Shown here: in pieces, positions 39,501-51,400 of the stretch
How positions within the stretch are numbered: the stretch's first letter is position 1
Layout of the letters: each line of letters begins with the position of its first letter
NCBI GenBank assembly: GCA_020226215.1
Contig: CM035229.1
Coordinates: forward strand, 87,437,343-87,501,342
DNA from: Sindora glabra
Lineage: Eukaryota; Streptophyta; Magnoliopsida; Fabales; Fabaceae
Direction: 5' to 3'
DNA: 64,000 nt
Position numbers and translations under genes: made by a program
Notes under the pieces: model-generated
What the model saw: the letters and a program-made list of their open reading frames with translations, nothing else
The model's database searches: none
Told to the model about the DNA's origin: nothing

Positions 39501-40898
39501 CTTTAATGTTTAGAGATCAAACACCTTATATTGGATTATTATAAATCATGAAAATATAACATAAGTTAATTATGGTATTATAAATTTATTATGTTTAAAA
39601 ATTATTTCATATAAAAGTAAACTTAATTAACTTTCTATAAATTGGTCATTCATTTGAAATGATTTATATTTGAAAGATTTATACTCTTTTAAAGATAGAC
39701 ACAAAAATCTTATTTTTTTGAAATCTTGAGTTTTTTTATATTGTCAACTATTTTAGTGATATTTTAAAATATACATAAGATATTGATTTATAATTAATTC
39801 TATTTAAAAGTAAACTTAATTACCTTTCTAACGATAGGTGATTCATTTAAAAAAGTGTAAGATGAAAGAGTTATACTCTTTTAAAATTGGTATAAAATTT
39901 TAAGGGTGATGAATCAATTGCGCAATTGATTCACCTATCCTAAACTTGTATCTGCACAAAGAAAATTGACTGTACACTTAATTTTTATACCTAAATTTAC
40001 CTTTGGACAATAAAAACTGATTGCACCCTCGATTCACACATGAAAATCATATTTTTTTCAAAATTTTTGATATTTATTTGACCAGAAATGCTTTTCAAAT
40101 ACATGTATTACATACTAAACCTTAATAGAATCATTAATATACTTATTTAATATCTCATAGCACCCTTCTTCACCATTTATTACATTGACTACATCAAATT
40201 AAACATGCTTCAAGAAAAATTATAAAAAAATTAATATTTTATCGATACCATCATAAAATTATAAATTCATAAATTTTACTAGATTATTCACTTATATTGT
40301 ATGGAAAAGAATGTTAGGAAGCTAGTTTAAAGAATTTTCAACCTTAATCGCATAAAAAATCATGGTTTCTAAAATTAGGATTTAAAATTTCTAACAAAAC
40401 CGAATAACCTTAAACTTTTTTATTAACTAAGAAGAAATATAAAAGATTCTTAATGAAAGAAATATTCTTACATTCATTAAATAAAGTAATTAAGAAGAAT
40501 TAAGGCTTTCCTTACTTAATTGATAAAGCAATAGAAAAGATTATGTAGAGAGAGTTAGAAAAAATTAAAGGAGATAAATGGAGTATAAGGAAATAAAAGT
40601 TGGGTTGAAAAAATGAAGAGTAATGCCTTATGGGCATTTTTGAAAAAAATACTTTTAAATATTTTCCATACTCCTGCACTCACTTTATTAGTTCAAAACT
40701 TTATGTTTCATGGTTCTAATAAATTTTTCTTGTCAAAATTTCACTAAATTCATATTCCATAATCTCAATTTTATTAACTTTATTTTATTTCATATTTTAG
40801 ACATAAAATTTCAAATTTAATCAAATTTATCAATTACTTCAAGTATTTCTTTTCATAAAATAATTTCTAATATATTATAATTTAAGAGGGGTGTAACA
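36529..40898 (-). mobile_element. Solo-LTR-like insertion (4.37 kb) in the hAT transposase, 5-bp target duplication
   Basis: Read on the minus strand it starts TGTTACACCCC and ends CATGTCATGACA, giving TGT...ACA ends as expected for an LTR. AAGAA flanks both sides on the plus strand (36524-36528 and 40899-40903), a 5-bp target duplication. No second copy of the GGGTGTAACA end is found inside, and no gag or pol similarity is visible, so a solo LTR is more likely than a complete element. An unusually long LTR or a non-autonomous element remains possible. The opening part resembles the LTR fragment at 14345-15533. The interior is AT-rich with long minus-strand T/C-rich stretches near 40500-40650. 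Confidence 0.78.
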
Positions 40899-41179
40899 AA
40901 GAATTTCTCTCATTTTTTCATTAAAATACTTTACAATAAGTGTAACAAATGATTAATGGTTCAATCATTTGAATGATGAAATGGAACTGTGGTTTGCTTT
41001 TTTTGTTGGGCTATATGCAACTTCTTTTGCAAGCAATTATGTGAATGTCTCCTAAGATGGCTAATATTAGATCCTTTCTTACCATAAGTTAGCTTATCTT
41101 TACAATAGATGCATATTATTTTCCTTCCACCTTCAGGGAATTTAATTTCTTCAAAATCATTCCAAACAACCGGTGTTTT
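40899..41179 (-). pseudogene. hAT transposase relic: BED zinc finger N-terminus
   Basis: The minus strand from 41179 reads KTPVVWNDFEEIKFPEGG, then RKIICIYCKDKLTYGKKG, then SNISHLRRHSHNC and LQKKLHIAQQKKQTT. This is a BED-type zinc finger with the W.DF start, the CIYC cysteine pair and the SHLRRH...C end. Further on, after a frameshift, FVTLIVKYFNEKMREIL leads up to the LTR-like insertion at 40898. BED fingers bind the transposon ends in hAT transposases. The finger itself is surprisingly well preserved in one open frame of about 65 codons. Confidence 0.85.
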
Positions 41180-41591
41180 TCACCTTTTCTTCATAATGTA
41201 GCTGTCCTTATCTCTTTTTTTCTTCATGTTTAGAGATAGGATAGAAGTCGTCACTAATTTTATCTTAAAACTCACTTGAATTTGTTATGATATGAGTACT
41301 GGGCTCATGAAATTCATTAAATGTAGCTATATAATCTCTCTTCCCTCAAAATTTATTCATTATCAAAGCATTAATTCAATAAAATAAGAAGATGGCAATA
41401 TAAAAGCATTCAACAAAATCAAAAAGTTAGAATATGAATGTTGGACATGCATATAAATATTTACACCTAAGAGAATATAACACTTCTATTGCATAATAGT
41501 AATGTTATCATTATAATATAATGTTCTTACTAAATAACAAAAGCAAAAGTAGACATATAATCTATTCTTCTTCTTCTTCTTCTTCTTCTTC

Positions 41592-41634
<43 letters not shown>

Positions 41635-43252
41635 GCACAACAAAGGCAGTGGCAAATATTTCCAAGTATAGATACTAACATAAGATAATGTTAGACATAT
41701 GATATAATACTTCCATTTTTTAATCTTAACACTCTTGAAGAAAAACTCACATTTTTTTAATCTTAACACTCTTTAACCAAAAAGGCTAACCAAAATAAAG
41801 AAAGAAATTAAAATGATTTCAAACTATAGTTGTAATGATCAACATTCTATGCTTAGCATAATTACATTTTTTGAAAATTCCCCATACAAGGCCAATCAAA
41901 TATATAAAAAAGTATGATGGCTTCCAAAATCAACACAGAAGCAATAAAATGCTTATTAATGTTAATACAACAAAGTGACATCATAAAAATCATAGAAATA
42001 TAGAGAAGTAGGGGAATAAAAATAAGGAATAACCTAAATTATACCTAGTAATTTGATATATATTAATAGTTCAAGATTGAATATTTGGTTGTAACAATAA
42101 TGTCTTTATTTTCATTTCAGTGGATGACTTTTTTATTTTCAAATCTCCTATATTCTTAATCTGATGAGGAGAAATCATGAATCATGATTAAAGGCAAGCT
42201 AAGTTATGTTCTATATTAAAAAAAATGCTAGCTTTGGTATAATTAAGATTAATAAATTTCATCTAGTTCATTTGCTAAGTGAGTATATTGCTAACAAAAT
42301 GTATGTACCTTATCTTATATCCTTATTGGCATGTAAGTAGAAAACATTATTGTTACTTTATAACTTTAGTGCCTTGTTATTCTTTTAAGAAAATTATTGT
42401 AAGGAAGAATAGTAGGACATTGTTTAGGATGTAAAATTGATGTCATTAGATATGTATATTGGTTGAAGTATCATATTTCATTCACAATGTTTATTGTGAA
42501 TCTTGTCTAGAACTTCATATTACCAAGCAGATCAGACTAATTTAAACTTTTATGCCTAATACCAAATCAAAAGCTAAAATTGAATTAAAATTATGGCTAA
42601 AATATGCAAAATGCATTCCAAGGTTAATACACTAATAAGAAATTTTCAAAAGTTACATAAAGAAAGAAAACTACTTCTAAAGAAATAAATTTAACAAAAA
42701 AAAAGAAAAAGTACAATGGCTTACGGCTGAAGATATTTACAATCACAAATGGATTATAGTGATTCAATGCCAAATTGCCAATGGAGCAAAATGCATTTCA
42801 AAAAATCAGTTAAACAATAAATTTTTTCTAATTTTGTAAAATGAGAGCTTGAGCGGATGGTCATTTGTGCTAGCTTGAGTAGCAGATCCTTTTTCTTGGT
42901 CAAAGATCTTGTTAATGTTAAAAAATTAAGTTCAGTATGATTAAGGATTTTTTTCTTTTCTTTTTTCTAGGATCAATAATCTAGTAGTGGATACTAACTA
43001 AGAATGGGTTAAACATTAAAAGTAAAAAAAATTCATAAGTTATTTAAAAAAATATGTTTAATAAAATAATAATATATATTTATAATTACAATAAATTTAA
43101 TAAAATTTAAATAGACCAGCTTAACAAAATAAATTTAAATAAAACTTCCCTAACCTATTTAATTAAACAAATTTATTTATTAACTTTAACTTAACTTATT
43201 TAATTAAATAGATTAGGATAAGTTTAACTCAAATTAAGTCAGGCTATAGACC
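41180..43252. other. Right-hand noncoding part of the hAT element
   Basis: AT-rich sequence between the transposase N-terminus and the right terminus. It would include the 5' leader or promoter of the original transposase. Nothing else is recognised except the compound trinucleotide repeat at 41565-41631. The last 200 bases contain AGGCTATAGACC, a counterpart of the AGGCTAAAAGCC word near the left end at about 30567. Confidence 0.45.
41565..41631. repeat. Compound (TTC)n(TTA)n microsatellite
   Basis: About nine TTC trinucleotides run directly into about twelve to thirteen TTA trinucleotides. Read on the minus strand this creates a poly-Arg/poly-Ile reading frame that is not a gene. Confidence 0.9.
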
Positions 43253-43814
43253 TTTATGGATGGACCTATTTTCACCTCTAAGTGTATCCATTTATAAGTA
43301 TAAGTATAATATAAAGTAGTGTGAATAAAAAATAAATATGCATCCGGATAAAGTTGTAAATAAGTAAATTTAATCTATTTTATTTGCTACCTCATAAATT
43401 AAAAGCAATAAGAAAAAGGCTATTTATCAAAGTTTAAAATTTCCCATGGATAATAAGCAAGATTGCAAAAATGTCTTTAATAATACATTAAATTATACCA
43501 TGTGTATAGGATGATATAAGTGAACCAATTAAATAAAATTCATGTATTTATGGTGTCACTTAACAAATAAAAAATCATCTTATGTCATAATGTTTCATTA
43601 TAAAAAATAAAAAATTATAATTTTAATAAATTATAAGGTAATAAACATTAAAAAATATAAAATATTTATCTTTAAGCATCTTTAACAACTTTATGAAGTA
43701 TCAGAGCTCATTTGTGCATTCTACAACAATTAGTTAGAAGAACAGATATAAGATACTTTCAAAGTTCTATCAATAAAGATCAAAATATTCAAAGTTTTCA
43801 ACTTAAAGTATTTA

Positions 43815-44771
43815 GAGGCCATTTAATTCAAATATAAAAAGGGAAAGGAGTTAACAAAGAGAAATATGGGAAAAAGGAATAATTTTTTTTAATTATCCAT
43901 TTTATTTGATTCAAATAAGAAAGGAAATCAAGTATTTTTAATATATTTTATTAATAATTATTATATTAAAAAATTATTTACAAATAATTATTATTAAAAT
44001 AATTATTATAATTATTATATTATTATTTTTATTTTATTTACTAATATTATAATTTTTATATTTATTTAATGTTAATTATTAATATCTTATTAATATTATT
44101 TAAATTATTACTTTATTATTTTAATTATTATTAATATATTAATAATAATGAATATTATTTTATTTTAATAATATTAATTATTATTTATTTAATTATTATT
44201 TTTAATATTTTTTATATTTATTATTTTATTACTAATATTTATTATTATTTTACTAATATTATTAAGTATTTTTAGGTTATTAAATGTTGTATATTTACTA
44301 ATATTTTTATTTTCACAATCATTTAATACAATTATTAATAATTCATTATTATTTTATTATTTTGATTAATTATTAATGTTTTATTATATTTATTATAATA
44401 ATTATTATATAATTATTTATTTTTATCTAATTAATTTTATTAATTTTATTAATTTTATTATTTCTATTATTAACTATTATTTGATAATTATTTTTATTTT
44501 TACTTATATTGTTATTTTATAATAATAAATGAATATTATTACTATTATTATCATTATATTAAAAATGATAAATTCAAAACTCAAGATAAGGAAATCAAAT
44601 TTCCTAAGGAATTGGAGAAAATTACTATTCCGTCATTTAGGATAATCTCATTAAGGAAAAATGAATAAAGAGAATAAATTTTTTTAATCAAATAAAAACA
44701 AATGGTATAAAACCTCACAATTCTTTTTCCCTTTTTAGATTTTCTAATTACTTTCAATCAAATAGCTCCTC
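43815..44771. repeat. Possible MITE-like element with A/T-rich core
   Basis: The left end GAGGCCATTTAATTCAAAT followed by AAAAAGGGAAAGG resembles the reverse complement of the right end, GAGGAGCTATTTGATTGAAA followed by AAAAAGGGAAAAAG. The core from about 43930 to 44560 is an almost pure A/T stretch rich in TTATTA words. No target duplication was found, and boundaries rest only on the paired ends. Confidence 0.4.
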
Positions 44772-46202
44772 AAAGAATTCAAGATTCTATTAATAAAGAT
44801 CAAAATATTCAACTTCAATTAAGAACATCAGTTCTAAAGCAAATACTTTAATAATATTTAAATTTGTGATCTTTTCAAGCATAAAACCTTTGTAAAGATT
44901 CAATATTTGATTAGAAATCAAATTGCCTCACTAGCCTCTTTCAAAGCCAAAATCATTATTCAATCCAAAATCAAACTTTCATGGAACTCACAATCGAAAC
45001 AAAGCATCCATTATTTGATTCAAGATTAAACTATCCAAAATCCTTTATCAAAGTTAACTTGAAGATAAAATTGGAGGATTTCTTGTATTAATTGTCAAGA
45101 ATTATAAAAATTAGATATTGTACTCCAAATCATCAAAGAAATCAGTAAAAATATTTGTTCAACAATTTTCTCATATAATAAATTATAAAATTTTTATTAT
45201 TTGTGTTTACAAGAGGTAGTTATGCATGTTTGGCTAAAGACTTGAAATAGTATTCAAGCAATCATTATATCATTAGGTATTGAGAATTTGTTTGAAATAC
45301 ATATATTCATTTTTTATAGTTATTTGTTTTCTATATTTATTTATTATTGCACGGAATATTAGCAATTGACTTGAAAATTGATATCATTCTTACGGGATTG
45401 ATTTGGGACATTCACAAGCATTTAAACTATCTTTCAGAGAGTAGAAAAAGGAAGGAAAGAAAAATAAATTTTAATTTTAATTAGAAAGAAAAAGGAGGAA
45501 TGAAAATTTTAAAACTTTTATGTGCAAAAACAACATAAGTCTATTTTCTTTTCTTTTTTTCTAATCCAAAAAAATTAAATTTTAAATTTTTTTACTCACC
45601 TTTCTTTCATTTCTCCCCAACCAAACAAAACATGGAGTTAATGAAACGATAGATGATTTAGCTGAGGAACGCTGCCTCTGAGCAGAGTCGCAAAGGAGAG
45701 CTCGATCAATGGAACCAGATATATCATCTACGTCCGGGTTCGGACATTGATTTAAAATATTCAAATCACAATTGATTTTATTTTTATTTTCCGCGTATTC
45801 AGTTATGCTATAAGTTATAATCAATTATTTTTCTATTAAATTTAATTTAACATTGAATTTTTTTTTTAAAAAAATATTAATAGTCTTTTTATATATAAAA
45901 TAATATAATATTATATCAATAATCGGTCATCCCTTGTTATTGCAAACGCAGCAGTTGAGAAGATGAGTCTTGCTTTCTTTCATTTTCTGTCATTTCTCCC
46001 CCAACAAACAGACTATTAATTAATGTTGGTGGGCAATTAAGGATGGATTAGGCAGTAAATTCAAAATTAGATAAACAAAGGTTGAATAGAAAGCAGGAAA
46101 AGGAAAGCGGGGGCCCTTGTGGAAGAATCCAAAAAAGGTTGGTAGAGCCATGTTGTTATATTCCCTCTGCTCTAACCACCCATTCCTTCTGCGACTTCTT
46201 TT
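44772..46202. other. Intergenic DNA between MITE-like element and hairpin
   Basis: No gene recognised. It is AT-rich to 45600, then mixed. Short reading frames at 45582-45824 and 46020-46211 (minus) lack family resemblance. Confidence 0.4.
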
Positions 46203-46346
46203 TGGGACCAAATCTCAGCATAACCCAGAAACCCTACCTCTCACCGTTTCACACACACACACACACTATATATATATAGTGTGTGTGTGTGTGTGTGTGA
46301 AACGGTGAGAGGTAGGGTTTCTGGGTTATGCTGAGATTTGGTCCCA
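46203..46346. repeat. Perfect 144-bp inverted repeat (hairpin)
   Basis: The left arm 46203-46250 (TGGGACCAAATC...CACCGTTTC) is the exact reverse complement of the right arm 46299-46346 (GAAACGGTGAG...TTTGGTCCCA): 48 bp without a mismatch. The centre is (AC)8 at 46251-46266, TA repeats at 46267-46278 and (GT)10 at 46279-46298, which extends the stem by at least 16 more base pairs. If transcribed it would fold into a near-perfect stem of 64 or more base pairs. No transposon-like flanking duplication is visible. It lies about 2.1 kb beyond the 3' end of the NAC075-type gene. Confidence 0.95.
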
Positions 46347-48480
46347 TATATATATATCCAAAATCTTCCATAAAGTGAAAGAACTTGATATCAACTTTTT
46401 AGGTCTCCCTTTGATTTTATTTTAAACGGCTCACTTGCTGATTTTATATGCACCAAACCCCCATGATTTTAATTTCTTTATCTAAACAGTTTTAAGATTC
46501 TCGAAGCACTTGTTTTAAAGGGATCTATCTGTCTAATATCATATTTCATTTCAATTTCATTATATATAAATATCAGTTCCCAATAGAGTAGGAGATTAGT
46601 CAGTCTAAAAAAATAAAACTCAGATAATTAAAAGGGTACGCAGCTGAAAAGTTTATTCTTGTCTTCTCATTCTTAATTGGTTCCCTCTTTATTCCCTCGA
46701 GAAATATCGAAGAAGTTGCAGTTGCCCGCTCTTCATCTTCATTTTAGCTTTACTGCATGCATGAAAGAAAAGACACCATGCACGTTACTTTCTCTCTCTC
46801 TCACTCTCTCTCTCTTTCTGGTACTCTAATAATATTACTGCAGAAAAAAGCTCCGAATCTAACACAGAATAAAGCAACAAAGAAGTGTCTCTTACTCCCA
46901 GTAATACTAAATGAAAGCTTTGTGCTTGCTATATAAAATCTAACGCACCAAAAATTTCAATTCCGACACAAACGCGGAAACAGATATGCCTTAACAATAC
47001 TTCGCAAGATGGTATTTATTTATTTATTTTCTACATACATGATTACAACGTCCATAATTACAACCACACATACAAGAGACCCATCAAAATCTAGAGATTT
47101 TCTTGAAACCCATATCGTAAAGTAAATTAACTTTTACTGGGAGCTTACATTTAGTGGACACGTTTTGGTACATGGCGTAAACATAAAAATAGGAACACTA
47201 TTAATTAGGTGATTAAGAGCTGAGCATGAAGAGTAATTACATATACAAGGGACAAAAGATTGTAAATAGATAGCATCTTGGTCACGGATCAAATGCTAGT
47301 ATGAAAATCTTTAATCCAAGTGATATTTGATTTTTAAGATCTTAATTAAGTTTAATTCTAATTTTTTAGTATGTGTATATATAATATTCTTACTGTTAAA
47401 ATAATCCTATAATAATATATGAATGAAAACTTATACAACTAGCAAAGATTTTATTATATTTTATGTAATATTTGTACTTAATTTGTGATAATTATTTTCT
47501 AAGTAGTGCAAAACTGATACACGCTATCATTTAGCATCTATGATCATCAATGGGCCGAAATACCAATGCAAAATAGCAACTGTGTATCCTTAATTTACAG
47601 TACAAAAGGATTTGCAATTTTCTACTAATCAAATTTTTTCCCTCTTTCAGCCCATTTGTTCGATACGTGCATAAAGTATAAACTCAGAAAAGAAATGCCA
47701 AATAGCAATAATCAACCAACTTGCAGCCACTGATATTTTGTGACTACTGATTCGAACAGGAGGCATCGTGGAGACTTTACTTAACCTTGTCATTCATGCA
47801 CCGCTCGCCTTGAGGTTTGATGTAAAGCTAGTACTGTGGGATATAATTATATTCTAAAAGAGAAAGTTAAAGCTACATAATTACTTTGAATCTTTAAAAA
47901 ATGTGAGGGGGAAAAAAGTGGAAAGTGATACTCTGACATAACAAACTCTTTTGGAACAATTTTATGTTTTACTGTAACAAAGTGATTAACTTGAGCACAA
48001 GCAGCTAGGGGGTTCGCCGCTAGCACAAACTCACTGGTATATTTCTTGTATAAAAAAAATGGAAATTATACAGACATCTTTAAACAATAAAATAATATCA
48101 ATAATAACAAAGAAGATATATTGTAATCATAATAGCGATGATTCTGATGGAGGATGGATTTACTTTGAGTCTTTGTTTCTCTCTCTCTATGTGTCAGAAC
48201 TCAGAAGAAACAGCAGCCTTTCTTGGCTTGGCTTCTTTTTCCTTCATTTTCTCTCTTAATTTCTTTCTTCTTTCCATCTTGTTCCGTTAAGAGCCACCAA
48301 AGTTCAACCCGGCTCCCATTGGAAAAGAAAGAAAAAGATCAAACCACATAGATAATTTCTTGTCCTTTTGATGAAAAAGAAACTTGAGGGAGGCTTCAAG
48401 TGTTAATGGTGATGACAATGATATTGTCTGTGTATAGTTTTTTTTTTTTTTTAAATTCTCTGTTGTTCTTATTTTCCCTC
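46347..48480. other. Intergenic region downstream of the NAC075-type gene
   Basis: The part next to 48480 should contain the NAC gene 3' UTR. A CT-rich microsatellite lies at about 46790-46816. I find no protein-coding similarity; the plus-strand frame at 48059-48259 has no recognisable family. Confidence 0.4.
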
Positions 48481-51400
48481 CTACACTTGATGATCCGGGT
48501 TGTCAGGATCAGGCCAATAAGAAGAGTATTTCAGCCACTCAGCTTCTTGTGGATTAGTTATGGATGACTCCTGCAAGAGAATTCCATAGGGTTAGGGTTT
48601 ACGAGCTCAAGAAAAGGTAGCAACCTTTTTTCCCACCTAATCGTCAAATTTCAATGCCTAATTCTTCTAACAAGGTCATCTTTTCTAATGTTTACTTGAT
48701 TGGGGGATTAAGTGAGCGTTAGCCATAAAATATTTGTAGCAGTCCTTTCACGCGGAGGAAACATGCAAGTGCTGTTTCAAAAAGAAAAGAGATCTTTTCT
48801 ATTAAAATTCCATAGTTAACGGCTTCATTATTTTCATGAAGTCTTGCTATTTTATCCTGATATATGAGCTAGGACCAGCAGTCAAACCAAAGTATGAATT
48901 TCTATGCCTCTCATTTGTCTGTAAGAAACGTAATTCACTGTTCCTAGTTCAGATATGCCACCAAGGATAGAACGAATAAAGGGCCATCATTAAGAGGTAA
49001 AGACGAAAGAAGGTTTCAGGTCTTTAATTCAAATAAAATTAATATATAAAAATGATTTTGCTTCCTTTTCTTTTCTCTCTCTCTCTCTCTGGGCATCTCT
49101 TCATTATGGCGCACAAAGTTCATATATTTCAGAGTCAAAAGGGTTTTTATTTACCTCTTTGATATCAGTTGAAGTGCAACCCATAATGAGTTCCTCCAAA
49201 CCAGACGCAGACCTTCCTCCGAGTTTATGATGTTGCTGCTGCTGTTGCTGCCATGTGTATACATATTATCAAAAGGACAACAATAAAATTCAAAACACAA
49301 ATTTTAATCATCATGTTCGAAAAAATAATTAAAAGGTGAAATGACAGTTTCATGCTCCCAATTTGGCAAACACTAAAGACTACCCCACTCGATGTGTCTG
49401 TGTCATGCACAATACCTTGCATGCAGACTTAGTCTATAGTGGACTATTATACGGATTCCCACTACATTTTACATACTATCACTTATTATATACTAGATAT
49501 GATGTGACTTAATTAAACCAACTTTACTTATTTTTTAATCATATCTACTCAAATTATATCAAATGTGCACCTATGTATAGCAACCTAAGTGTAGATATCA
49601 TTTTTCTCGTTCTGTTTTCAAGTTACCTAAAATTCTCACGAAAAGTACGTGAAAAAGTTTAACAATCGGAGTTTAGTGTGTTGGGTGAGTACCTGGAAAG
49701 TTTCATTCTGGAGCATTATTCGAGAGACGTGATAGCTATCATCGAGGATGATCGAGGTATTGTGGTGAAGGGAAGGTGGAGGTATAATGGTAGAGATGGG
49801 ATTAGATGGCCTACTGATATGGAAAGCGCTCGTTGCATTCATCTGATGATGTTGCTGGTGAGCCACTTGATGATGTGGCCGCTGCCGTTCATGTATTTGA
49901 TCTTCGCATGAGGCTGCTGATTGTCCTTGCACTTCTCTTGCTGCGGAAGCCTCTCCTATTCCCACCTGCAATTAATATATATGGCTACCATCATATGCAA
50001 GCTAGCTAGCTAGCTGGTCCATTATCAACCACCTCTATCGTCTTAAATTCCTCTGGACATATATATACTCTCACTGTGTAATGTTTTCTGGTGGGTAAAC
50101 AATTAGTAGTTAGCTGACACTGATTTATGATCCAGCCAGGTCCATAAAAGTTATTGCGGTTAATGTAAGCAAGGGTTTTTGTCAAACGACGTGCGACCTT
50201 AAGCCTTTCATGCTCTTACCTTTTGATGCAAAGCATGCTACCAAATCAATGTTGAAATGGGTTTTCTTAATTTGATTGATAAATCAGAACAGTGCTGTCA
50301 CGAAAGGTACATAAAATCATACATATATAATCATCGATCTATGCAAGGTTATCGGAGAGTTTAAAATATATGATGCTGCACGATTGATATATGGATGTAT
50401 GTACCTCATCAAAGTTTTTCCGGAATGGGATGAAGCCAAAATGGTCGGATTTAAGTTGATGAATATCCAAGGCCGCATAGGTCGACAGTGGAGGAACAAG
50501 CCCTACAGCGGACATCTCGTCTCTGTGAGTAATAATTTCCTTAGAAGAACAACTCCCACTTCCGCTGTCTCTTCTGCTATTATTATTAGGTTGTTCTCCA
50601 CTTATTTCGCCAGTTGTGGCGCTTCTCTCAGACCAATTACATTGTCTTGGTTGTGTTTGATAGAATATCTTGGATACCACGAGCTCCCCTTCTTTCTCCT
50701 CTTCGTGCTGACCCAGATGGTATTGGTGCATCACCCAGTTTGTCTTTTCGGGTTTTCTGTTCTTGCCAAAATTGGTATAGAGTACCAGAATTTTCTTGCA
50801 TCCTTTTTGCTTACCATTCACCATGACTGGCCTGGTCTTACCAGTCTTGTGCCATCGAGTTTCTCCGCCTTGTAAATCGCATTCGTTTTGAATTTTTCTC
50901 CTCTTTCTTGTCCCAGTTGTATATGCCTTTGAAGGTCTGTGAAAGAAGTGGCGGCTCAGCCCATCTCTCGTCACTCCTGTCTCACAGCAACCAAAATCAA
51001 AGTTAGGTGAACTATAACCACAATATACATATCCTTAAACGATGATACTGAAGAAAAACTAACACGCGGATGATTCGAAAGTGATCAGACCTGGAAGTTT
51101 CTCAGGATGGGTATAACAAATACCATCTTCTCCTTCAATAGTAGGGATGAACTCGTCAATCAGAGGGTGTGATTTCATGTTCTTTGACTCTACTTTTGCT
51201 TCCAGATGCTCTATTAGTTCTTGGTCCGTTGGATCAAACTTGACTCCTGCCGGTAAACCTAGCCAGTCCTGCGGAATCCATTCAAATTCAAATGAACACA
51301 AGAAAGCATTAAAGAGATGATAAGAAGAATAAGACAAAGAAAAAAGAGAAAGCAAGAGGATAAAACCTTTACTGAATATTAATTATAACTTTATTAATTA

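Larger units (their letters stand above)
30369..43280. mobile_element. hAT transposon, 12.9 kb, with 8-bp target-site duplication
   Basis: The left terminus reads TAAGGATGAAAATAGATC. The reverse complement of the right terminus reads TAGAGGTGAAAATAGGTC, matching at 14 of 18 positions and resembling the (C/T)AGGGATGAAA ends of Ac-type hAT elements. The 8 bases directly outside both ends are identical: AGTGTATC at 30361-30368 and at 43281-43288, the target duplication length expected for hAT. Inside, on the minus strand, lie a BED zinc finger near the right end and a hAT catalytic and dimerisation region near the left end, both with stops. The element has grown through later insertions, including a 4.37-kb LTR-like sequence. 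It is non-functional as it stands. Length 12,912 bp. Confidence 0.88.

Noticed and set aside
36529..40898. Complete LTR retrotransposon with gag-pol
   Set aside because: No reverse transcriptase, integrase or protease segment was seen, and only one copy of the LTR end is present; a solo-LTR-like insert fits better.
41565..41769. Minus-strand frame with poly-Ile and poly-Arg runs
   Set aside because: Produced by the TTC/TTA microsatellite, not a protein.
46082..46308. Two overlapping plus-strand frames with His/Thr and Val/Cys runs
   Set aside because: They run through the hairpin and its AC/TA/GT core; the amino-acid runs come from dinucleotide repeats.
49678..49911. Plus-strand open frame of 77 codons
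   Set aside because: Antisense of NAC075 exon 4, no family similarity.
50384..50875. Plus-strand open frame of 163 codons
   Set aside because: It is the antisense shadow of NAC075 exon 3; the minus strand encodes the conserved NAC domain with correct splice sites, and the plus-strand product resembles no family.
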